From NCBI RefSeq assembly GCF_963678635.1, contig NC_087065.1:70356630-70420629 (forward strand): a DNA stretch of 64,000 nucleotides. The letters run 5' to 3'. Below, one piece after another: positions 15,101 through 27,100 of the stretch (positions are counted from its first letter, which is position 1; the number at the start of each line of letters is the position of its first letter). The position numbers and the translations under genes were made by a program. The notes below the pieces were generated by a model. That model did no database searches and was not told the DNA's origin. It saw only the letters and a program-made list of their open reading frames with translations. Source of the stretch: Symsagittifera roscoffensis (taxonomy: Eukaryota > Xenacoelomorpha > Acoela > Convolutidae).

Positions 15101-18100
15101 ATTTTAGGCAAGCTATCAAAGCAAACGGACTACGAAAATGTTCACGTTCTTTGACGGATTCACGTTATCAGTTGGTCAATAATTAGTTTTCTTTAATAAG
15201 CTATACAAGCTAAGAAACTTTTAAAAAATTACTGTTGTTCCACAGAACGAATCAGTTGGCGAAAAATTAAAGTTTTTCCAAGCAAGCTATAAGAACTATG
15301 CAACTTTGAAAAATTTCAAGTTTCTTCACACACCAAGTCTGTTCGTGTATAGCTTTAAAATTTTCTAAGTATGCTTTTAAAATATGAAATTTTGAATTGT
15401 TTCAAGTTTTTTCGTAGATTGAATCGGTTCGCGAAAACTTTAGGTTTTTCTAAGCCAGCTTTTCAAGCTATGAAATTTTCAAATACTTCAAGTTAATTCA
15501 TCGATTGCCTCGGTTTGCGAAAAGCTATAAATTGTTCGAAGCAAGCTATTCATTCTATAAACTTTTGAAATACTTCAAGTTATTCCGTGGACCGATTCGG
15601 TTCGCAAAAATTTCAAGTTTTTCTCAGCAAGCTTTTAAAGACATGAAAAATTGAAGTTTTTCGTCAAGTTATTTCGTAAATTGAATCGGCTCGCGAAAAT
15701 TTTAAAATTTAAAATAACTTCTAAGCGACATTTTTAAGGTAGAAAATTTGAAATATTTCAAGTTTTTCAGACAGCGAATCTGTTCGCGAAAAGCTTCAAA
15801 GTTTTCTATACAATTTTTTTTCAAGCTATGAAGTTTTGAGTTATTTCAAGTTATTGCATAGACAGAATCGGTTCGCGGAAGTTTCAGGTTCTTTTAAGCA
15901 ACCTATTCAAGCTATGAAACTTTGAAATATTTCAAAATACTTCACACACCGAATCTGTTCGCGAAGAGCTTCAAAATTTCTAAGCAATTTTTTCAAGCTT
16001 TGAAGTTTGGAATTATTTCAAGTTATTGCATAGACAGAATCGGTTCGCGGAAGTTTCAGGTTTTTCTAAGCAACCTATTCAAGCTATGAAACTTTGAACT
16101 TTTCAAACTGATTCGTCGACCCAAGCGGTTCGCGAGAATTGTAAGTTTTTCCAAGCAAGCTATTAGAACTAAGCAATTTTGAAATATTTCAAGTTTGTTC
16201 ATACACCGAATCTGTTCGCGAAAAGCTTTAGGATTTGCTAAGCATGCTTTGAATTGTTCAATCAACACGAAATTATTTCACACATGAAGGCTTCAAACTC
16301 ATGACAATTGAAAACACGTCAAACAAAAATTGCAATCAAGCAGGAAATATCGGTGAAAAAATAGGCAAAAAAACTAAGAGTACGTTAAAATTATTCAAGC
16401 AGAATGGCGCAGCCGAAGCGTGCTGGGCCAATAACTCGGAGCGCGGGATCGAAACTACCCCCTTCTATATTAGAATCTTCATGTGCACAAACCCAAATCC
16501 AATATACTTTGAGATATTTTAAATCTTAAGATTCTATCTCCTCTAAGATTAGATTAAATAGTGCAACCCAACATGAAATCTAATTTCAATTCGAAAGCCA
16601 GACAGCAAGAAAAATTTCTGCAGATCAAAATCAAAAATTGAATGACTTTTGAGTTAAATATTGATTACACACATTTTTGATTGAAAGAAAAAAAGTTTTA
16701 TATCCATTATGAAGGCTTAAAACTCATGACAATTGAACAAACCTCAAACAAATTATGCAATCAAGCATGAAAATATCTATGGGGAAAATATATGAAATGA
16801 AACTAAGAGTCCGTTTGAATTATTCAAGCAGGATGGGGCATCGGAAGGGTGCTGGGCCCATAACCCAGAGGGCGGTAGATCGAAACTGTCTACAGCTGAA
16901 ATAGAATCTTCATGAGCACAAACTCAAATCTAATATACCAAGTGATTTTTTTAAAACACAAGATTCTGTCTCATCTGAACTTTGAAAAATTATTGCAACC
17001 CAACATGAAATCTGATTTCAATTTGAAAGCCAGACAGAAAGAAAAATTTCTGCAGACCAATATCAAAATTGAAAAAATTTTGAGTAAATTATTGAATACA
17101 CACATTTCTGATTGAAATAAAAAAACGTTTTAAATCCATCATCAAGGCTTAATACTCATGACAATTGAACAAATCTCGAAAAAAAATGAAATCAAGCAGA
17201 AAAGATCTATGAAAAAGTAGGCAGTAAAACTTAGAGTGCCTTTTAGTTGTTCAAGCAGAATGGCGCAGCGGAAGCGTTCTGCGCCCATCCACCAGATGTC
17301 GGTAGATCGAAACAACCAACTGCTGAAAGAATCTTCATGTGCAAAAACTCTACTAAAATATATCTTTGGATTTTTCTAAATATAAACATTCTAACTCAGT
17401 TCGTAAAAACCAAATCAAGCATTGCTTGGGATTTTCAAGTCTAAAAATTGCGACTCATCGAAACTTGGAAGAATCAATGCAAGTTAACATGAAAAGTAAT
17501 TTCGAATTGAAAACCACATGGCAAAAGCCTTTTCTGCAGACCAATATCATAAAGTAAACAATTTTCAATGGTCATATTGGACACAAAAATTTATTGTTGA
17601 AACGTTGCACCGATAAAAAAAACAGTTTTGCTTCCAAACTGAAAGCTTCGATTTCATGACATTAGAACAAAACTCAAAAAATATTGCAATCAAGCAGAAA
17701 AGATCTAAGAAAAAACAGGCAATAAAACGAAGAGTCCGTTTTAAATGTTCAAGCACAATGACGCAGCGGAAGCGTGCTGGGCCCATAACAGAGGTCGGTA
17801 GATCGAAACTATCTCCTGCTAAAAGAGAATCTTCAGGTGCAAAAGTTCTACTAAAAATATCACTAGAGTTGTTTTAAACTAAACATTCTAACTCATTTCG
17901 CAAAAACCAAATCAAGCATTGCTTGGAATTTTCAAAATTCAAACATTGCGACTTAGTTTAATTTAATTAACGCAGACAAATTTAATTAACGCAGACAAAC
18001 ACAGCGCTGCTTAGAAAGAAACAAATTCATGATAGAGTAAAAAAATAGAGTTATCTTATATTACCGATACCAGGGGCGGATCTAGGATTTTCGGGCGGAT

Positions 18101-21100
18101 CTAGGATTTTCTCGACGGGGGGGGGGGGGGGGATTTTCAAAAAAATTTCAAAAATTTTAACGATCTTTTTTTTAGGTCAACCAAATTGAATTTTCGAGCT
18201 CTCCCAAGGCCTTAAAAGACGCTGTTATGACCAAATTTTCTGCGCGGCAGGCACATTTTTGAAAAAACAGGTAAAAAAAAGCGTTGAAAAAACAGGTCAA
18301 AAAAGGCGAAAATTTTGACCAAAAATAGCGTTTTTTTTCGGCGCGCGCTCCCCCCTCAAAGTAAGTATATACTGGCGCCAAAGGCCTTTAGAAAAGTTTA
18401 GGGTCTGTCACCAAATATGGATATCTCAAAATAGTACAAAAGAAGAACTTAAGAAGTCTATTTCAAAAACTTTAAATCCACGAGACATTTTTTATGAAAA
18501 GGCCAACATACCGTTTTTGACTCAATTATGAAAAATTTTGACCATACAGTATTGCACTTTTTAGATAATACTCCCACAAAATACTATTGCCGGTAAATTT
18601 GCTCACAAATTCGCGTCGAAGAGCCGGAAAAGAATTCCAAATTTTTAGCCTAGTTGTAAGGCGTTCTCTTAGGGAGTGTCAGATCGTGCATTCGATCCCC
18701 TCCCATGGTAATGATAGAGTGTGAGGCTAAGCTCCAACTTGACCTATAGCTTCAGGTTTACCACAGCCTGACCGATTTCGGCTGCAATAGTGGTTCCGCG
18801 TGAAAGTCTTGAACGTAAATATTGATAAAAATGACAATAAGAAAAAAGATAAGAACTTTTTAAGCCTGAAAGCATACAAAATATGCCAAAATATTGCTAA
18901 TTTTCATTAACTAGCAACAGCAATATTAGGAATATCACAAACATTTAGTACTCAATCTACAATTGCATTTATCTCCAGTTTTTTGCAATTAAAGAAGTTT
19001 TCTGACTTCTCGGAAACCTTGCAAGAGAAGTTTTTTATTAGGTGCATAAATCAAAACGTGCAGAAAACCAAAAATGAAAACCTAAATCATCAGACGATCA
19101 TTTGCAACTAAGGAACAGCAAGCAACTGAGCCGCCATAATACACTGCAGATGATAATGAAAAAACGCCAGGCTGTCAAAATCAAACCACACTTTTCTAAG
19201 AGCCATCAATTGGGACAATTGAGGCAGTTTACTGACATTTCCCGTGACCACGACTGTCCTCGTGATATTGGTCTTGTAGGCGCTACTTGGGGGAGTGGAC
19301 ATGTTTAGTACGGGGGAGTCAGCACCCCCATCCTCTCTGTCGGTTTTGTCCCCTTCGGAGGGGGGAGGTTGGGCACCTCGGGCCGAAACCCGACGAGCAG
19401 CCGAACCGACTGGCTGGAAATATGTCATTTCACTTAAAGCGCAGTCAAAAATTAGAATCAAAGGTTACATTATTTTCTTGTTTCAAGTTCTAAATATGTA
19501 AAGATTTCTTGATTTAACATCTAATCAACAAGAAAAATTCTAACTCTAGTTTTTAGAAATTCTAAAAAAGTTGCTCGCAATAAAAATCAAATCTAAATCT
19601 TGTTCAACAAATTCCGCAACTTTCCTCACTTAGGACAAATGTTTTCAGAACAGTTTACATGCTTTCAGCTCATATTATAACAACTTACATTTCAATAATT
19701 TCCTTTCAGTTTCAAAAAACATCTCCAATTGCAGAATTTCAGAGAACAATTTCAATTTTTGAAGTAATTCTTACTGTTTTGGTTGACCGTGTCGTATCTT
19801 GATGTCCATGATGTTTGTCCCGGTCAGTAGTCGCTCCCTCTTTATCTTTGGGTGCTTTAGAGGGTCTCGCACTGTTTCCGCCAGCGTCGGCTGCTCCCGC
19901 TGTCGGCTTCTTCTTCTGATTTAAAACATGATTAAGGTAATTAATAAAAGTATGACCTTGACGTTGTTCCTGAAGATGATTATTAAGATATGCGGCGTTT
20001 TAAATCAAACTTCAAAGCTACCTTTAACAATACAGTAGATCTATTTTGCATCCTGTATAATTTTAAGCTAAAACCTTACATAACAGCCGACAAAATTAAC
20101 GATAGCTAACGACGAATAGCAAACTAACAGACCTTTTTGGTATTCTTCCAAGAGCGGATTTTTTTGATCATTTTGTAAGAAATAATCAAAGGTTTCTTCT
20201 TGAAAACCAATTCATTATATTATGCAAAAACAAATTTATTATATTATAGCAAAAATAAAAACTCTTACATCAGCTGGGTTCTTGCGCGATATTCCGAAGA
20301 ACTTGAGCAAGTTCTGGTCATATTTGTCGAACTCCTGATGGACTCCTGTGGGATACTTCTTCACTAACTTCTCCTGCTGCAGAGCGAACTCATCATAGCC
20401 TGCTCGGATTCGATCCAGGATGTCCATCACTTGTTTCAAAGTGGCCTTCAGGCCCGCTTCTGATGTCTCTTGGCGAAGTTTGTCGATTGTCATGTCTAGA
20501 GTGGCCTCACGCTCCTAAAATGAAGTTAGACTTAAACAGGCAGTGTACTTTCAAACCAATCTTATCAGGGAGACCAACAGTGAAAAAGCCAAGATATCTA
20601 CCTCTCAACCAAAATACCGATGGTTCGAGGCCCACAACGATCCTTGCTGATTACTTCAGTTTGATTCAACAAAACCTAGCCTAAAAATATTTAAAAAATT
20701 TTTTTTCTCATGGTAAAACGAATCCACTTACAAATTGGCGCGGAATTCCCGAGCAACTACTTGCAACCCAAATTTGTGAGTAGAAAAAATGTTGCGGAAA
20801 TTGCGAAATTCGCAATGAGCGAATTTAACAATAATTTTAACAATTCGCAAAATTAAACAGATTTATAAGCAGTTTGTGGATTCTGATCAGAAAATGCGTT
20901 TTCCTCTTAAAGTTTGTGGATTCCGCAAATTGTTTGTTTATAGATTCCCAAAAAAATTCTAGACTCTGACAATTTTGGTGCAGATTGGGCAAGTTGTGCT
21001 GCTTTTGGAGTGATGCAGTGTTTTAGCAATCTGTTTGTGGATTCCACAATAGCTAAAAGATAAAGGAAAATAGCTTTGGCGCGGATTCGACAAAAACAAC

Positions 21101-24100
21101 GTTTTCAGCCTTTTTCAAAGTTTAATAGAGCAATATTGAAGAAGACTGCTTGTTTATCAGAAGGAAGCCCTGAATATTTTTGACTGCAATTTAAGGCCAA
21201 CTAAAAAGTTTTCTGCTGGAATAATTGACAAAAAATCAAACAAAAAACTTTTTTTCATTCTTTTCTTCATTTTATCCCCTCACTTGCTGTAAAACACAAA
21301 GCGAGTTTAGCGTCGTTTCGTATTGTTTTAATAAAAACAAAATGCTGACCTCAATTCAATTTTCAACGCAGTAATTCGCCGCTTACGTGTCTTATAAGAT
21401 CGCAACATATCGCGCGTTAATTATCCCAAATTGGCCAAATAAACCCCTGTCAATTTAAGAAACCAAATCACACGTAAAGTATCTTTTAAAACTGAGCTCA
21501 GGATAACAATAAACTTCCAGATCGTGTAAATAAAATTCCGTCAAAATTGCTTAGTTGAAAAATCGAAAATTGACTGAATGAAAAAAAAACTAAATAAAAT
21601 TTAAATTTTTTGTTGGACTAGGTCTTATACTGCTGAATTATTCTGACTTTGAGACAGTGAAATGACATGCAAACTGTACCGGATTTTCAAAACTACATTT
21701 GAACTATCCAAAAGAGCATTTCAAAATTATCACGCTTTTTCAGAGATGTGTTATTTGAATAACTTCAAGCCCACAACTTCAAAACTTTTTTCACTTAATA
21801 AACCATTACTTCGAATCAGCTCCAGCTTGAATGTCAGAATTAATTCAAAAATTAAAATGGTGTTCACGAAACTTGATGAAAAACTAGGCCAACTGAATTT
21901 GAAATACATTTCACAAAAGACAAATCAGCTTCAGCTTGAATGTCAGAATTATTTCGAAAATTAAAAGCGTGTCCAAAAAATTTGATGAAAACTATGCAAA
22001 CTGCAAACTGAAATTAAATAAGACTAGCATGTACCGCAACCTCCGGATCTTCAAATTTTCAACAACTCAAAGAACTATTCTTTGAGTGTACTCTGACAGC
22101 ATGGCAGCACCCAATTACAGGGCTCGAAATTAAAAATTTTGCAAAGTTTTTTATTCAAGTTTTTTATACAAATTTTGAAGCACCATAAAAGTTTGTGAAG
22201 TTTCATATAAGTTCTTCAACACATCTAAATTGAACTAAGAAACGTCACATTTGGGAAACTGAAAGCAACTGAGCAGTCGCATTTGCACGCAAGATTTGCA
22301 ACTCCTGAGAGTAACTTCGAATTTGGTAAAATTTTTCATTAGATTTTTTCATTCAAATTTTGAAAAACCATAAAAACTTTTGACATTTTTTATATCAAAG
22401 TTTATAATAAATAAAGAAACGTCACATCTGTGAAACTGTAAGCAATTGAGCAGTCGCATTTGGAGGCAAGATTTGCAACTCCTGAGAGTACCCTTACAGT
22501 ACCCAACTACACCGTTGGGAAATTCAAATTTTGAGAAACTTCACCTTAAGTTTTCTGAAAGAGGTATTTTTTTGAAAACCAGAACAAAATATAAAATCAC
22601 TTTTCGAAAACTACCAAAAAGTGAACAGTCTTTTTGATGACAATATTTGCAATCTTTGAAAGTAGGCAACTACAGGGCTGGGAATTTCACTTTAACGAAT
22701 TATTTTGTAATTTGAGTTTTCTGGAAATTTCCAAAAAAAATCGAAAAAATCGTCTTATCTCTTGAACAAAAATGATTTGGACATTCTTGATAGGAGGCCG
22801 AATTTGTAACCCTTGATATTACTCTGACAGCCCCCTAACTACATGTTAGGAATTTCATACTTCATAAAAAAATTAATTTAACTTTCATGAAATTTTTTTT
22901 GAAAAAATCCCAAAAAAACGTCATATCTGGAAAACTCCAAGATTTTGAGCAATCCTATTCAGAGGCAAGATTCGCAACCTCCTGAGAGTACCATCAAAGA
23001 TTCCAATAACAGGATTGATATCTCCAAAGTTTTGGAACTTTTTAACAATTAAGTTTTTTTTTGAAAATTTCGGAGAAAATCATAAAAAACGTCATATCTA
23101 GAAAACTACAAGGATTTGAGCAGTCATATTAGGAAAAAATATTCGCAACTCCCGCGAGTACCCTGAAAGAGCCTCACTACAGAGATGAGAATTTCGAGCT
23201 TTGCTAAAAATTTTTATACCTAAGTTTTCTGAAAAAATTTGGAAAAAATCCTAGAAAAATAGTCATATCTCGAAAACTACAAGGATTTGAGCAACCATAA
23301 TCAAAGGCAAGATTCGCAACCCCTGAGAGTACCCTCACAAAATCCAACAACATGATTGACATCTTCAACCTTTTGGAAATTTTTAAATTAAAAATTTTTG
23401 AACATTTTTTGGAAAAATCATAAAAAATGTCATATCTCGAAAACTACAAGGATTTGAGAAGTCAGAATTGGAGGCACAATTGGCAACCCCTGAGAGTACC
23501 TTGACAGCACCCAACTACAGGGTGAGAATTTCAAAAATTGAGAATTTTTTTTAAAATTAAACTTTCAAGAAACTTTTTTGAAAAACCTCGAAAAGTGCCT
23601 ATCTCGTAAACTAAAATTGTTTGGTTATTCATATATGGAGGCCAGAATCAGAAAACCTGGGAAAATCTGACAATATCCTACTATTGAGTTGCTAATTTCA
23701 AACTTGGAATAAACACTGAATTTAAACTGGAAAATCGAAAAAAAAACTTTAACCATTGCAATATACGATATAGCTTAAACGTGAAGAAAATCATTTGTTA
23801 AACATGTTAAAAAAATTACGTTGAAAAAGCTCAAACAGGGCGAGATAGTGAAGCCCGCATTTAAATATATAATAATAAAAGATAGATAATAGACAGAGAT
23901 TAGATGAAAGTTTAAAAATTAGGCGACGGATAGACAGACATAATCAAATCAATTTAAAAAGCAGGTATACAGAAAGACAGACTTAATTTGGCCTCGAAAA
24001 AAATACTGAAAAGTTAGTGACCTTGCGAAAAACTAATTGAACAATTTTCTTAAGCATTGCAATATATGAGAAAGCTTAAGCATGAAAAAATTCGTTCGTT

Positions 24101-27100
24101 AAACTTGCAAAATTATTATGCTTAAACATGAGAGATAGCTGTCACTCGCATTTAAATATAGTATAGATAGATAGATACAGATAGATATAGATAGATAGAT
24201 TTCAAAAGACAGACAAGAGGAGAGAGAGAGAAGTAATAAATAAGAACCTGGTTAATTTGATCGTTTTTGATTCGATTGGCGTCCAGATTGGTCTGCATAG
24301 TTCTCTCCTGCTGGGCCAGTCCTGCCTCGTGCTGGTCCCACACATGAGCCAGACCCTGGCTGAACTTGAACAGACTCTTCACCTCCTCAAATTGATTCTT
24401 GTTCTGATCCTCCAGACTCGTCTGAAAACAAGAAAAAAAGAGTTTTAAATACGAAGAGCTTAATAATTTGTTTGAATTCAAATAAAAACAATCAAGTGTT
24501 GACACTTAAAACATACATTTGCATATAAAAAAGTATCTTTTACAATAATTTTGCAAAACTTAAATCAGGGATTTGTGATTGATTTAAGCAAAAAAACTGT
24601 GCTTAAAATTTACACAAGCACGAGAAATATTTACGTACTTGTGTAGTTTGTTCATGCAGGAAAATTTTGGCGAGCAAAATAACAGTTTATAAGGAAAAAC
24701 TTTCAATACAAAAAAACAGTAAAAATATCGACTTCCTGAGTTCAAATGGAACAAGACTGCTCAAATCAGGGCAACGCCCTGCATGACCCGACTGCCTTTT
24801 AAGGTCTATGGATTTGTGCTGGCTTACGGAGCAATCGGATATTTTTTCCGCATTCTCTTATCAATTTTCTGCGGGTTCAAAAATCGCCACTTTGGCAACG
24901 TACTGGACTAATTTAGGAACGCATTCAAGGTTTTATACATGATGCTGAAAGCGTAACTTGAAGTAATTATGCGTGGCAAATTGTATCGCGCTCAATATTG
25001 TTCCAAATTCAGTTGGGTAAAGCTACTAGGTCATATTAAATTTTTCGACTTTCGAAGAAGTGCCAGAACCTTTGTGCTCGGTGCGGTTTTTTCTTCAGAC
25101 CAATTCGACTTTTAAGTAGCCTGTTTTGAACGGAATTTTTTCTAGCATCTGAAAATCACTTGTTTAAAATAGCTTTGTACCTCTACATATTTTTCATTAA
25201 GTTAGAGCTACTTGAAAGATTCCAATTGAATTAAAAAAATGGAAAACAAAATCATTTATCATTATTTTGAGCTTACAATTTTAACATCGATCTTAAAATG
25301 CTACGGAAAACAACCGAGGATTCGCATTGCTACGACAGTTTGGTAAAATTAAAAATTCAGCATGAACAAAGTTTGCGACATTTGCTAAAAAAACAAAAAT
25401 TCTTCACAACTTAAATAAGTGTCTACATTGACATTTGATAAACTTTTGGAAAAATTTCGAGGAATATTTTTAAGACGAGATCAAGTCCTTTTTAATTTTC
25501 AAATAACATTTTTAGTTTTCATAGTGACTTTCAATTTCATAGTGATTTTTAAAGATATTATAGCTAAATGCGTGATAATACGACTTAATGGATAAATACC
25601 AAAGTTGTGCAAATCAATTTATTTGCTCACCTTTCAAAGTTTGACCTCCTTATAACTATAAAAAAAATAGTTGCTGACAATTATAGCAAACTATAGCCCC
25701 CCAATTAGTATATAGCCTCCCTCATTTCGCCAGCAAATTATACTTACAAAAAAGTATAGTTTTCCCATGTAATTTTACAATTATAGTGGGGCTATAATTT
25801 GCTATAACTTCTTTTTGTAGGGGGGGGGGGGGGGGGGGTTGTTGATATAATTCAAAAGTGGTTGTGGAAAAAGGAAAATAGCGTGATAACATGATGGTAA
25901 TGAACATACATCCATGTTTTCGAGTATCTGTTCGAACACTCTCTGCTGTTTGCCGACTAGAGGAAGGAAGTCTCTTTCCATCACCACAGCAGCACTTTTT
26001 TTATCACACACTTGCGACTCAATCAACGTCTTCTAAAACACAACAATCATCCAACGTCTTCTAAAACACCTAACTGAGCGCTGGAATCTAGAGACAAGTC
26101 TTTAAACATGTGAAAAATTTGTGGGAACGATCAAAGAAAACGAAAGAACAAAAGAAGAACAAACGGAGCGTCCTTGTTGGGGAATCCGCTAACAACTCAC
26201 CAAAAACACAGTTTGGTCTTGTTATGATATTTAACAGATTCGTTTAAAACTGCCGGGTACATTTCTTTTTTTAGTCATTCAGAGCGGAGGCCTAACAGTA
26301 AGGTTAATTATTAGGTTGGCATGAACGCTTATAACCAGGGCCCATTTAATCTATGACTTACTTGAAAGAGCTCACCTTGCAAATTGCAACGCATGTGAGA
26401 TTTGAACCAGCAATCATATGATAGCTGGCCACCACCTTTACCGGAGCACCACGATGCCACTTGCAGGATGTACAAAATGCGCAAAAATCCTCAACCAATC
26501 AACGCCCTTTAAATTTCCGATGACTGGCTGAACTTATTGCTTATTTCATTCAAATTTTTGAATACTGAGTTCTGCTTGTTTGTTAAAATTTCGCGTATTC
26601 CGTTATTCGTGCATGATGGATTCACCCAAAATCTGTTACGCAGAATAATTAAAGCATCAGCACTTCTGCTTCAAAACAGGGCAACTTCCAAAACAATAAT
26701 TATCCACATCAATCACTCGTTTTGCTACAATACCGTACCCAGGGGATTTCTGTGCAAGATCTGAAAGTCTTTATTTCTTACATTAGTTGACACTCAGATC
26801 TAAAATTCTTTATTTCATATTTGGATAAGAATTTATAAAATTAAAATCTGAAATTTGGATCTGGAATAGAAAAGTTGAAAATCAAAGTTTCAAATCTGAA
26901 ATTAGATCCGAGAAACCCTTTGTTAAAAAATAAGTTATGCATTTCGAGCAAACAATTGAATTTTTCCTTTTTGATGTTTCTTCAACTTATAAATATTTTT
27001 AGATTAGCTAGCGGTAGAAAAAACATTTCCAAATAGTTTCACAAGCAGTTTTTTTTCGACCTAAATTTCTTGTTCAACTGTGATACAAAGTTTTCAAAAA

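Larger units (their letters stand above)
9920..17880 (+). repeat. Tandem array of initiator-tRNA-Met-like units
   Basis: Seventeen units, mostly 400-450 bp apart with some shorter spacings (about 200-370), lie in one orientation inside CCDC180 intron 13. Each contains a 72-nt segment very close to eukaryotic initiator tRNA. The units share upstream sequence (gcagaaaagatctatg; agagtccgtttt), tRNA-like segment, downstream sequence (gagaatcttcatgtgca), T-runs and an ending (acacacatttttgattg; catccattatgagggctt). The consensus has an acceptor AGCAGGA/TCCTGCT with terminal A:U, a CTGGG/CCCAG anticodon stem and an ATCGAAA T-loop, which is the eukaryotic initiator hallmark. All units are diverged. 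An unrelated ~88-bp satellite interrupts the array at 14,830-16,262. Confidence 0.9.

Noticed and set aside
19102-19501. Three plus-strand frames over CCDC180 exon 13
   Set aside because: Shadows of a G+C-rich exon; the minus frame joins its neighbours in phase.
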